From positions 38,535,858-38,599,857 of the forward strand of contig CM057230.1 in the NCBI GenBank assembly GCA_029891385.1: a DNA stretch of 64,000 nt, read 5' to 3'. The notes beneath the pieces are model-generated. The model was not told where the DNA came from, did not search any database, and saw only the letters and a program-made list of their open reading frames with translations. The position numbers and the translations under genes were made by a program. The stretch comes from Erythroxylum novogranatense (taxonomy: Eukaryota; Streptophyta; Magnoliopsida; Malpighiales; Erythroxylaceae). Below, in pieces: positions 34,340 to 45,093 of the stretch (position 1 is its first letter; every line of letters begins with the position of its first letter).

Positions 34340-36046
34340 TCAGTAATTCCAGGTCCAAAAGGGCTGATCTTCCACTGGGAATTCAAAGTTACAAGAAATT
34401 GCAGGTGTTTCATGATAAAGTTTAGTGAAGAATGGCTGGGGTAGAAGGCTCCTGCTCAGATTATCTTCTTCGTCTTGTGAGAAATCAGATTGGTCTGGCT
34501 CAAATACATGAGATGAATCACCAGGCTCCAAGAACGAATGCGGGCTATCAGAGTCGAAAACATCACTTTTAGCTGAACTCGCATCTTCTTGTTTAAGTGT
34601 CACAAAAGGCGCATTGAGAGCCTTTTCGGGCACCATTTCAGGAAATGATTCTTCTTCAGGTTCCGAATTGGCTGAAACAGTGGTATTAATTAGTTCGAGC
34701 GCTCCAGTCCCCTTCTCCTTCATAAGCAATTTATCTTTCAATGAAACAATCTGTTGAGACAAATTAAGAAAAAAAGATTATCAATCATTTAACGAGTATG
34801 CATATTACACCAGTGAAGCTTAAATTCGATCAATATTCATCCTGAGGTTCAGTGGATTACCTCACTTTTCAAGTTCTCTTTGTCCTTAAGTAGATTGTCG
34901 TAATCAGCCTTAAGTTTGTCATAGCTAGCTTTTAGAGAGTCGTAATCCTTTTCCAGCCGTTTGTTCTTGAAACGAGCACGCCGGTTTTGAAACCATATTG
35001 CAACTTGGCGAGGCTGCAAACCAAGTTCTTTGGCAAGTTGGAGCTTTCTGTCTGGTTCAAGCTTGTTCTCTACTGCAAAGTTCCGTTCAAGGAACTGAAC
35101 TTGACGTGTCGAAAGCCGCCTTTTCTTGCCTGTTGGGTTAAGGCACGCATCAAAATCCTCGTCCCCATTTTCTTCTTTAATAAGGGGCTGGAAGAATGGC
35201 GTGTCTCCACCAACGTTCTCAAAATCAACCGTTGACTTTGGACCTGAATAAAATCATCAAAAGATCAGAACAGTTCCGCATATCAATTCTCAAATCTCCT
35301 TGCTGTCCAGTCCAGTGCAACATTAATTAGTTGACAGTTTCCTATATTAATTATTCTATGTCACCAACGATCCGATTACAGCGAACGCTCTCTTCAAGTT
35401 GACAGCTTTATTGCAAGAAGGATCCCAATTGAAAAGGCCTCACATTGTTAAAATATGAATGTTGTTTTCCCGCATAAACTTAGAAAAGCTAAAAACAGAG
35501 CTAACACAGATGCACTCCCTGAAACAACTGCATAACAATCACATAGTAACAGACAGCAAGTGACCACAAAAGCCACCTATTCCACTTTAACAGAAGAAAA
35601 TATATACGACAATTACTCTGACATCAAGAGGCACATGTTCACTACATCCACACTTCAGTTCCATCGTCATATCCAACTAAAGCAATAAACCACCTTTTGT
35701 TATCACCATAAAAGTCGGAAACAATAACAAGAACGCAGAAAATTAAAGAAAAAAACAATTTCCCTAGTACAAGGCATGGGAAAGAAAGAAGAAAAGAGAG
35801 TGAAGAGAAAAAGCTACAAGCTTTATGCGAGAACATGTAAACATTTTTCAACTGAACAACACCTATGAGACGAAGTTACAATAAGATGTGAACATCTCTG
35901 AAAAAAGAATGGTTCAATAGACGAGGAAGAAAGACCGAGATCGCAAATTTACCATGAAGAGAAGTAGAGGAGTTGGGAATCCAAAGAAGGTCGGAACTGT
36001 TCTGAAGCAAAACAGTCACGTTAGAACCAACTATAGTACCAGCCAT
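34340..36046 (-). CDS. Class I homeodomain-leucine zipper (HD-Zip) transcription factor, 3 exons
   Basis: Sequence-specific nuclear transcription factor that binds DNA as a dimer; class I members typically recognise CAATNATTG and act in growth, light and stress responses. Exons on the minus strand: 36046-35953, 35243-34861 and 34750-34340, joined by GT-AG introns of 709 and 110 bp, giving 295 residues. The homeodomain spans about residues 71-127 ([17 protein letters not shown]; helix 3 [16 protein letters not shown]). It runs straight into a leucine zipper with Leu at 128, 135, 142, 149, 156 and 163. Before the homeodomain is an acidic stretch (EENGDEDFD), and the C-terminus is acidic and ends FWTWNY, like the aromatic activation motif of the class. 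No START domain, so not class III/IV. Helix 3 has RARFKNK where most members have RARWKTK. No frameshift is seen, unlike the surrounding repeats. The exact orthologue is not assigned. Confidence 0.95.
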
Positions 36047-36097
36047 AGTTGAAAATTCCGTAGATTGTGTCCTTTTAAATTCCGAGAACAGTTTTTA

Positions 36098-36109
36098 AGC
36101 AATCATGTA
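36098..36109 (-). other. uORF 2 in HD-Zip 5' leader (4 codons)
   Basis: ATGATTGCTTAA lies about 50 bp before the main start. It is a minimal upstream ORF that could lower or tune translation of the HD-Zip protein. The effect is inferred and depends on the transcript start lying upstream. Confidence 0.5.
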
Positions 36110-36145
36110 AAGTTTCAGAGAAATGAAGAAAAATAGTTAAGCGTC

Positions 36146-36235
36146 TTAAACAACACGATCTAATGCTTGTGACGAAAAAAGCTGCCGTTGAGAATCACTG
36201 CAATGTGGAAAGTTAGAAAGGAACCCCACACCCAT
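36146..36235 (-). CDS. uORF 1 in HD-Zip 5' leader (29 residues)
   Basis: ATG at 36235 opens a 29-residue frame (MGVGFLSNFPHC... to ...ALDRVV, TAA at 36146) that ends 99 bp before the HD-Zip start. It lies downstream of a TATA-like box at 36426-36433 and so should be in the 5' leader. Upstream ORFs that repress the main frame are known for some class I HD-Zip genes (for example Arabidopsis HB1). I cannot say whether this peptide is conserved. There is no overlap with the main frame, so reinitiation is possible. Confidence 0.5.
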   Translation of the reverse strand: MGVGFLSNFPHCSDSQRQLFSSQALDRVV

Positions 36236-36425
36236 CAATGTATGAACACGAAGCAAAAGGGCTGTGACCTTGGAAACACAAACGGAGAAAGACACACAGG
36301 CAATAGCTGACTGATGGGTAGAAAGCTGTAAGAGCAGAGAGGACGAAAGTTGAGAACTTTTATGTGTATTTTGATTGAGAGAGAGACAGGGAGATTCTTC
36401 TCTGGCGAGGAGACGTTTGATGGGT

Positions 36426-36433
36426 GTTTATAA
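36426..36433 (-). promoter_or_regulatory. TATA-like box of the HD-Zip gene
   Basis: TTATAAAC on the minus strand, about 390 bp before the start codon. It is followed in the transcribed direction by a CT-rich leader (CTCTCTCTCAATC near 36370), common in plant 5' UTRs. Transcription would start around 36395-36400. The placement is by consensus and position only. Confidence 0.5.
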
Positions 36434-36450
36434 GAAAGCCTGAGGGACAA

Positions 36451-38966
36451 GAGGGTGTTGGCTTTTCTTATTGGGATACTGAAGAACTGAGAGCTTAATT
36501 ACTACTATACCCTCACTTATTTCGCAAAACCATTAAATAAAGCCTCGATTTAATTATATGAAAATATCTTTATTTTTAATTGTTGATTATATTAAAAATA
36601 ATCTTAAATTATTAAATTTTATCTGACAATTTTAATTATAATCAATATTTTATCGTATAATTAATAATTACTAATATTGGAATTAATAGTTAGTGCTAAC
36701 GAAATTTGTAATATGTTTAATATTATATAATGTATTTTTAAGAAGTAAGTTTGTTTCCTTTCGTGTTGACTAGTTTTATGCCTAAGAAGATGCAAGCAGA
36801 ACTGCGTACAGTAGTTATAGAGTTTTGCTTTCTCATTCTTGAGGGGAAAACAAGGTATGTAGGACAGAAGTTCGATAAAGAGAGATATGTAGTAAAAGAA
36901 AATGAATATGTAATAAAGATACGTTTATTATACTCAAACTTGAATAATTATATAAATCTGTCTGTCTCCAGGAGTATCTTGCTAGGCCCAGCTTTTCCCA
37001 TTGAAAACGTCCACACTCCACAGAGTTGGTATTATAAAAAACAGGGGTAGCGAAGTCTTAGATAGTTCATAAAACAAAAGGAGATGTTCACTCCTATATG
37101 ATGTTAAACACTTGGAGTTACTGTTTTAAAAATCGGACCGGATCAATCGATTTGACCGATTTGATTGATGATCGATCGATTATTCGGTCCAATTCATTCT
37201 TAAAAATCGGTTCTTAATTGAATTAGTAAGAACTGGTCAAAATTTGTCAATTGACTAGTCGAATCAGTTCGATCAATCTGACTACTGATTTAATAAATTT
37301 TTTTCGAATTTCAAAACATTACTTAGAGAAGAGCCAGAGTGTTTTGCAGGTAATTCAACGGATGTTTGCGTGTCAAAAATACTGTTCTAAAGAACATAGA
37401 AACCATTAATTAATCTCCAGTAAGGATAAGATGGGAGAGACATCAGAAGTTCAGAACTCATACCTTACCAAAAATTGTCAAACCCAAAACATCTAATCTC
37501 AACTTGGTCGTCTTGTCAGTCGCATTAGAATAGATGGGTGCCCTTACATCAACCAACGTGAAGTTGCAAGTTGTGAGGAATGGCATGGGATCCAATGTAT
37601 CATAACAAAATGCAGAGTGAGAAAGCAACATGCCACATTATTTCTTTTCATGGGAAAAAAAAAAAAGAAATGACAAAGAAAAGTGTAATTGTGTCCAGTT
37701 AAAAAATGTGGCATTGATTACGTAGGTGATGCCAAGTTTTTAAAAGTTCATAATAATAATAAATTTATGTAATTATTTTTATTTGAAAGATGAAATAATA
37801 AATTACAAAATTTATTTTTATTTTAGTGTTCAATTTTTGAAATTTTATATTAAATATTTAAATTGTTTAGAATTAGAAAATTAATTGTTTCTATTAAAAA
37901 TTCATAAAATAGGACACTTTTCAACTTCATGTCTGAAAATGTTTCAGAAATTGTAAAAATATGTCAAATTGTTTTAAATATTTAAGTTGGATTTAAATAT
38001 TATATCATTTTATTTTAAATTCGTAAGAAATGAATATCTCTTCATTACATAGTTTTGTGATTTATTAGTAAATAAAATAAGATAACATTTTAAAAAAATT
38101 TAGTACAATAAATATGAGAATAATGGTACATATGAGAATATAAAGATGAAAAATGCAAAGAAAAAAAGTAATTGAAGGGTGAGGAGGGTAAAGTCGGAAA
38201 TGAGGGAGATGACAACAAGGTAGCGTAGGAAAAAGAAAACAAAAGCAACACGTCAAATCAATCAATCTTGTCAAAATTTGGAGAATTGAGAGAAAGCCTT
38301 CTTCTTGTTTTTATTTATTTATTTTTTTATTGACAGAGATAAGTGATGACTCATTACCTCCTACAGTCTCACCCCGTTAGGCATATCAAAAAGACCCGAG
38401 TCGTCCGCACGAACAGCTCAACTGATGATTAGAAAGGAAGTTGAGTTTAAGATTTGAGGTTTTAGTCTCGGCAGTGATAATATAAAAGTTTATTTAATAT
38501 AGTAGTTATATGTACATATCAAACATTAGGCTACTTTTTTTATAAGTTAAGTAAGATCAAACCGTGATTTATTCCTTCACTATTTTGTTGGAATAGAGAA
38601 TGGGGGTGCCTGCTTGGGCTATTTCACTTTTTAAGTGCAAAAAAAAGACCTAAGTTAATAAAAATTCTTAAATAGTATGTCAAGATTGTGAATAAAAAAC
38701 AGAAAAAAGATAGCAAGAGGTCACCTGTACCATATAATCTATTGCAAGCCTATAATACTGATTTTTAATCATAAATTTATGTGAGTCTCGTATAAATATG
38801 TAGATAAAATATCAATACAACAAGTTGAAATAAGTTTACGAAACATAAAGAGAGCGGGGTGTAAAGATGTCAACAGGCCGGGTTAGGCTCATGCTACTCC
38901 TGGCCTAGCACGACCCAACGTAGCCTAACTCGAGTCATGATGGCTTGTGCCTGATACAATATTTTC
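36451..38966. other. AT-rich intergenic DNA with short repeat debris
   Basis: Upstream region of the HD-Zip gene, then AT-rich sequence. A block at 37125-37310 has inverted ACCGGATC, GATCGATC and AATCGGT words, as seen in a common class of plant non-autonomous repeats. A GGCC-rich block is at 38870-38960. No coding motif is recognised; open frames here are short and low-complexity. Confidence 0.5.
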
Positions 38967-38989
38967 TTACCCTTCTCTAATACCTAAAG

Positions 38990-39186
38990 ACACTTTTATT
39001 TGTAGAAATATTAGTTGTAAATAGTTTAATCTGTTATTGTGAATAACTAATTATGTAATTAGTTGTTGGGTTAACTTTGTAGTTGGTTATGCCAAGCTCT
39101 ATATAAGCTAACTATTGTACAGTGTATTGATTCATTCAATGAAATCATATTTCCATCACTTTCCCTTTTTGTTATTTTCTCAACAT
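38990..39186 (+). repeat. Possible degenerate copia solo LTR fragment
   Basis: A short segment with the layout of small plant copia LTRs: TGTTATTGTG, then CTCTATATAAGC (TATA box), GTATTGATTCATTCAATGA and an end TTTTCTCAACA. The start is unclear and no target duplication was found. No internal element sequence is attached. Confidence 0.35.
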
Positions 39187-40845
39187 TATTAAGAATACTC
39201 TAAAGGTAAGCAAACTCATTAAACCCTCTTATACTCACTAGATTCTTCAATTGGTTATTTTGCCTTTCAGACACAATTATAGGAACCACCAAATAGATAC
39301 ACTCTAGACGAGGAACAAAGAAAGACCAAGTATCTCATTGCAATTAGGTATCTACTCAAGGTCTATCCGAGCTCTTATAACTTTCGCTATGCCATATTCT
39401 CAATAGTGTTAAAAATGCTCTATTTAATCCAAAATGTATATGAGCATATTGGTTTATACCTTACAACTAATCAATTTGGTTGTAGTTTAGTAACAATTAT
39501 TTAAAAGTATTATTTACCTTGTATATGTTTAGATGTATAAGACAAATTCTATGAGATAATTATATATTGTAAGCGAAATTATATTAAGATTATAATTATG
39601 ATATTTATATTACATTTACGTATTATCACTTTGAATTGTTCCAGTCATTATTATATTAAGATTAGACATTAATAGAGTATAAAAAGGCTAACACAAGTTT
39701 TATTTTTTCTTATGAAGAAAGCAGTTAATCTTATAGACTAAAGTATGGAGATACTTAAATAAATATGTAGGTGTTTGTTAGGAACAAGTTCACTAAATCG
39801 ACCTCTATATAAGAAATTTATTTAGAATATTACTTGTATGTCTATGAAAATTTTCATTAAGATGATTGTATAAGTGATCATTTGACTTAAGGCCTCCAAA
39901 TTTATTTTGTATAGAAATTGCTATGTTTTGATACTACTTATTACTTATTCTATTCTCAGATAGTTCTGTCAATAGTCATTGAATGTAGTATGAACTATAT
40001 AAAGGTAATTGAGTAGTCAAATTAGGATTTATCACCCTAAAGTAATTAGGTAGAATGTTCTGTTGTTCTCGATTAGTATTGATTCGGGAAATCCTTGGCT
40101 AAGGTTAAATGACTTTTGTAAATAGTTTACAAATTTCATTAATTGAATCTACTGACTAAAGACAGAGAACTAATATTATTAACTCAAAATAGAATATACA
40201 TTAATTTTATGTTCTATGTCTAATTAAAACATTGTATGATAAAATGATTGATTTATATGAAAAAATCATACACGAAAAGTTAATCAAAACTACTTTGATG
40301 TTCGTAAATATATGATTAGTTATAATGTGTTGTTAGATGTCAATCTTAATATATGATTATAAATTATTTAATTAGAGAATTAAAGATAAATTAAAAGAAG
40401 TTTTAATTTATCTAATTCTAATTATAATTTATAATCATTATCAACATATTGAGAACCTAACGAGTCTCACATAAAGAAATGGTTAAAGAGAGCAAAAATA
40501 TTTTAATCAAGTTATACTTGATTGTAAAGTTTGAGAAACTTTATGATTAAATATGGGATATTTAATAAATAAACATCAATATAAGATTTTGGATTTTATT
40601 TGGACATAATTGATATTTAATTGAAATTAGAATTTAATTTCAAGTAATTTACTAAAATGTCCTAAATTTGTTATAAATAGACTTAAGTTCTAATAAAGCT
40701 AACACTTCTTGCTTAACCCTCTCTATAAGAATTAAAGAGTTATCTTAACCGGTTCTATAGATACTGTTAATGGTTAGACATTTGAGTAGCTACAAAGATA
40801 GACCAGGTTTAGAAGCGTTTCTAGGGATATGATAAGAATATGATC
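39187..40845. other. AT-rich DNA, possibly an old LTR or leader, unassigned
   Basis: Long AT-rich sequence without coding motifs. Passages near 39750-39930 and 40440-40830 (AACGAGTCTCACATAAAG, then an AACCGGTTCTATAG segment) look like parts of degraded copia LTRs, but I could not pair them or find their ends. Nothing firmer can be supported. Confidence 0.3.
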
Positions 40846-40858
40846 AAGTTTTGGAATA

Positions 40859-41107
40859 GCCCTCAAGGGGTGTGGCTCGATGGTTGAGAGCGAAGTTTGA
40901 CTTTAGTTAGGTCCGAGGTTCGATTTCATGCTAGCTCCTCTTGTAAGAGCCCGGGGTAGCCGGGGTTTTACCTGTAGACGAAGAACTAGTTGGGTTCTCA
41001 ATGATGAGGTGCTCCCGCTTGGCCCGTCTGTAGGGTGGTGCGTCAGTTGAGCCCTCAGAGAGGTGTGCCCACTTGACCTGTCTATGGGGTTTCCTCGAAT
41101 TAAAAAA
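40859..41107 (+). mobile_element. tRNA-derived SINE with 13-bp target duplication
   Basis: AAGTTTTGGAATA (40846-40858) and AAGTTTTGAAATA (41108-41120) flank a ~249-bp unit that ends in an A run. The internal RNA polymerase III promoter is clear: A box TGGCTCGATGGTTGAGAG at about 40872, B box AGGTTCGATTTC at about 40917. The size, tRNA-like head and A tail define a SINE. The GC-rich body (GAGCCCGGGGTAGCCGGGG and repeated TTGRCCYGTCTRTRGGGT words) stands out from its AT-rich surroundings. Confidence 0.88.
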
Positions 41108-41120
41108 AAGTTTTGAAATA

Positions 41121-41935
41121 AGGTATAAATTAAGATTGATATTTTATTATGATTTACGTGTCAATTATAGAGTCCTCGTCGCATGTAAGGGATTATGAAA
41201 ACAAGGAGTCATAGAAAGCCCTTCCATAGGAAATATTTTGAATGAATGTTGCTGGAAATGTTGTGATTGCGAGAGTTTGTGGCTGCCTGGAAAACACCAT
41301 GTTTGTGGCCTTGAAAATCTAGAAAATACAACACATAAGCTGCTGGAATTTGGAATAAGTGGTGTTATGCATGTGATCTTTGTGGACGTTGACATAGGAG
41401 AATGTGTTGATTTTGTGGTAGCTTGTGATTGGGATTTCTGGTAAGGCAGCTACGACGTCGGAGAGTCAAGAAGACGTTGGCGGCACCAACAGCACTATGG
41501 ATTGTGTTGTGAGCTGTGTGTCTTCTGTTGAAACTACCAGATGTTGTCAGCTTGGGCATTACTTGCGTCTGGACAACAATGGGCAACGTTTTGCAAGAGT
41601 AGATAGCGATGCTGGTGGATACTACCTGATGGCGGCAGCTTGGGGAATGTCGGAGCTTATATGGGAAGCTGTTGGTGGCAGCGACAACTGATCTCCACTG
41701 TTGGCGGCTTCCCGCATAGTTGAGGAAGCAGCCACTGCAAACGACATCGCGCAAGGGCAACAATTCGCCAGCTACCCAGAAACAACATCGCGTAAGGACA
41801 ACTGAGTCGAGGAGATGTCGACGGCAAAATAACTAGCGGCTGCGAAGACTGGAGATGATGGCACATGGCGACGACAGTCCTTGGAGGTGGCCGCAGCAGC
41901 GGCAGATTGTAGCTAGTGTTTTTCCAAATTTTGAT
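41121..41935. other. GC-richer block with short open frames, not identified
   Basis: An ~800-bp stretch of clearly higher GC than its surroundings, with open frames of 60-130 codons on both strands (for example 41365-41763 minus, 41425-41691 plus). None shows a recognisable domain. GGCGGC, GCAGCGGCAG and TGGCGGCAGC words give it a coding-like look. It could be a decayed or captured gene fragment, or a non-coding repeat core. The following GGGTGTTTGG motifs near 41965-42000 suggest a transposon end nearby. Confidence 0.3.
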
Positions 41936-42955
41936 TTTAGGGTTTCTTAACTTGACGAAGAGGGGTGTTTGGAAATATATTTATGAAATGGGGTGTTTGG
42001 CAACTTAACTATCATACGAAGTGTTTGAAAGGAATACTTATTCTGTGTTAAGAATACGGTACGAATACGATTTGTTTGGCAACAAAGTTATAACAAGTTT
42101 GTTAAGGTGCGAATTTAAGAATGACTTAAACCTGAAAAGGAATAATTTAAATAAAAAATAATGTATTCTTAATTTAATTAAATTTTAAACATGACTTTAA
42201 AATTGATTTAAAATTAACATTCAATTCTAAAATTTAAGTAATTATTTTTCTTAATATAATTAATATTAACTCTTAGTTTAATTTTAGAAAATTAGTTTTT
42301 AAAATTAGAATTAATTAGTTTCAATTAGATTGGAATTAATTAATTAGACTTCTTAAAATTATGTTTCTTAATTAAATTTATTTATTTCAATATGATTGAA
42401 ATAAATTAAATTTAAAATTTTATTTGTTTAGAGAAAATTATTCAATTTATTTAGAATTTGTTTGACTATTTATGAATAATAAGTTTATTATTTTTAAAAA
42501 ATATCTTTCATGGTTAAATTTTTAAAAATGTTTTCATTTATTATTAAAAATGTTTTCTTTAAAATTTTGAAAATTAGTTTTCTAAATTATTTATAATTAA
42601 TTAATAAATCAATCTCTAAATAAAATAAAGGAATTTTTAAATTAAATTTAAAAGTGTTTATTTAATTTTGAAAGTTGTTTCCTTTTAATATTAGAAAGTA
42701 GTTTTAATTAAGGAAAAGTAATTTCTAATGAGATTAGAAATAATTTTCTAATTGGATTAAAACATGTTACTTATATAATTAAAAAAAGAGTTTCTTTAAA
42801 TTATAATGAGTAAGAAAAATAATTTATTGAAATTATTTTCAATTAAATGTTAAGGAGTCATGTTAATTAGAAATAGTTTCCATTTGGATTTGAAAATGTT
42901 TTCAAATCAAATTAAATTTCTATATAGAATAAGAATTTAATTCATTTAGACTATG
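41936..42955. other. Very AT-rich DNA, nothing recognised
   Basis: Dominated by AATTAATT, TTTAATTA and AAATTTTAA words. No coding frame, terminal repeat or promoter can be supported. Confidence 0.45.
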
Positions 42956-43179
42956 TCAAGTTGGACATAAAGTTTTAATGGAATATAATATAATAGAATG
43001 TAAATAGATGTAATATTAGAAAATTGTTATTTAAGAGAGAATGAAGAGTTCATAATGTAAAATCTTTGAAATGTTGTTTGGAAGAAGGATTTATAATGTA
43101 ATATAATGAAAAGTTGTTTATCATTTTACATTATATCTTAAACCTCCTTTTTTATTTTTACTGTTTAGGATGGAATGAG

Positions 43180-43184
43180 ATGTA
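43180..43184 (+). repeat. Target-site duplication of copia A, left (ATGTA)
   Basis: ATGTA directly before the LTR at 43185 is repeated at 62581-62585 directly after the other LTR, proving the outer ends of element A. Confidence 0.93.
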
Positions 43185-43637
43185 TGTAGGAAAATCCCGG
43201 GAGGTACATCACATGTACCAGTCTGAAAACAAAAATTTTGTCGTGGGACCTTAGAAGGCCGGGATCTATGTGTTCGTATGAAGATTCAAACTGAATAGCC
43301 GATAGAGACTATCTCAAAAGTATCCACGAGAGATCGAAACCTAACCTAGGGACAAACCCTTTTAACAGGAAATAGCTAGAACAAAGTAAAGGTCGCTAGA
43401 CCTACCTCTGTCTTTGGAGAGCTTAAGATTTGACGGCTACCACGGAGAAGAAGAGAAAATCGTTGATCGTTCCTCTTAAAAGAAGCCTTTGAAAACAATT
43501 TTCATATGTTTTTTCAAAACCTTTCTCCTCTTTTATACAAAGCCAACGACCTCCTTAGCTTCTTCATTAAGCCATGTGTCTTTTAACTTTTAAAAGACAT
43601 CATATGCTTAGATGACAAGTCATCCACGTATGGCTAC

Positions 43638-43765
43638 TTATATATATATATATATATATAAGTTAAAACTCATCTTAGCCTCCATCATCCACGTGCATAT
43701 ATATATATATATATATTAATTAATTCTTTAATTAATTAATTAATTATATATATATAAATAAATGC
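43638..43765. repeat. (TA)n and (TTAA)n tract in copia A 3' LTR
   Basis: Three TA runs separated by CCACGTGCATA and by AATTAATTAATT repeats. Homologous tracts of different length occur in the other three LTRs (48928-48999, 56699-56768, 61117-61230), so this is a fast-changing microsatellite fixed in the LTR. The strands are self-complementary and could fold into a hairpin in the transcript. Confidence 0.9.
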
Positions 43766-45004
43766 TGAAGTGGTCCAGTCACACTTGAGAATCATCCTAC
43801 CTACCACTCTTAGGATTCGATCAAACAAATTCGAAAATCTTTCTTAGCAATATCGATGTCGTGATCTCATCGGGACATATCTCGATCTCATCGGGATCCA
43901 TTTAATCCTAATGCTCTCCATAATGGGAACTCAGTCCAATACTATTTTACGGATTCTCTCAAACACTCTTATCGTGTGACCCTTTAGGTTCCGATTATGT
44001 TGGTACATAGATTAACACTTAATCTCGAGCAAGTCATGAGTGGCGTCTAAGCAACACATCATGACCTCCAATCGATAGAAAAGTAATTGGTTTGATGAAT
44101 TCATCACGAACCGGATCACGAACCCTTCCATGACAATTCTTGTGCAATTCGTCCTTTCATCATCCTATACCCCACTTGATTATGAGTATGGTCAAATTGT
44201 CAACTCTTACTAGAATAAGTCTAGCCAAGTGATATCGGTTCTGTCTTATGACTCATTACTTTATATGTCCATGAAGACACTCTTCATGACATATTTATGC
44301 TCCGCCGAGACTTAAAGTAATGATCCGACGAAGAAGGCGGTATCTCTTCGCTATCACGAAGTGATGAATCCTTTATTGGCTACTCAATTACCTTGAATAC
44401 CTCAGTCGCACCCAAGCACCACCCTATGAGTAACCTCTGAAAGGCAACAAGGAATGGAGTCAAGCACGTAATCGGTATTCAAGATATCCTCGAGTACCTC
44501 AAGTCTAAGGATACTTGCACCATTCTATGATGAGATTATCAACGACATTAGAATAGGACATCCATGTGATGATCTCATGGCGAGGTCATCCAATGTACTT
44601 ACTACCGCTTAGTAAGCATCCACATGTCAACTCTAAATATCCCATATTTACGGTTTCGAGATCTCGCTTGATCCAATCAAGGAGTATGACATATCTTAGT
44701 CTATCCGGATTAATGATGTCCAGTCTCATTAATCCTATGACTAGGAGAATTTAGATATTGACATAATTGCACGTGATAGGAATCTCGGGATTATGATCAC
44801 ATCATAATTTCCTTCATGCTATGTCATATATCATGGACTTCATTAATTTGATTAAAGATCAATATCAATTCATAAAGAACATCAAATAAATGAAACATGC
44901 CTTTCTTTATTTATTCATAAAGTCTATACATGACTATGAACAAAAAAAGCTAAAGGGATTGCCTTTTGGGCACTACTCTAACAATCTCGCGATCAGTACA
45001 CGCA

Positions 45005-45084
45005 TAAGTCGACTTACGGGTATACAAGTCGACTTATTAGTATCGGCGGTATAAGTCGACTTACATCTCAATACAAGTCGACTT
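45005..45084. repeat. Four AAGTCGACTT palindromes in copia A 3' LTR
   Basis: Perfect 10-bp palindromes at 45005-45014, 45026-45035, 45053-45062 and 45075-45084, spaced 21-27 bp, mostly extended to TAAGTCGACTTA or ACAAGTCGACTT. They are the first ~115 bp of the LTR in the element's own sense. Confidence 0.93.
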
Positions 45085-45093
45085 ACACCTACA

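Larger units (their letters stand above)
43185..45093 (-). repeat. Copia A 3' LTR (1.91 kb)
   Basis: On the plus strand it runs from TGTAGGAAAATCCCGGGAGG to ACTTACACCTACA. It carries a TA-rich hairpin tract at 43638-43760 and four AAGTCGACTT palindromes at 45005-45084, next to its minus-strand 5' end. Compared with the 5' LTR it has many small gaps at CAG and CTG words, for example CCACGAGAGATCGAAACC (43333) where the other LTR has CCACGCAGAGATCAGAAAA. Confidence 0.92.

Noticed and set aside
36235..36450. 71-codon minus-strand frame upstream of the HD-Zip start as an extended N-terminus or long uORF
   Set aside because: It has no ATG, includes the TATA-like box and stops before the main frame; the main start with MAGTIVGSN is well placed.
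40859..41107. tRNA gene because of clear A and B boxes
   Set aside because: No cloverleaf with a proper acceptor stem; the unit has an A tail and a flanking duplication, so it is a SINE.
43638..43760. TA-rich tract as a possible origin of replication or AT-rich regulatory site
   Set aside because: The same tract is present at the same position in every LTR of the copia family, so it is part of the LTR.
45005..45084. Regular short palindromes as a CRISPR-like repeat array
   Set aside because: The genome is eukaryotic, the spacers are 10-20 bp and related to each other, the array is duplicated in the other LTR, and no cas genes exist here.
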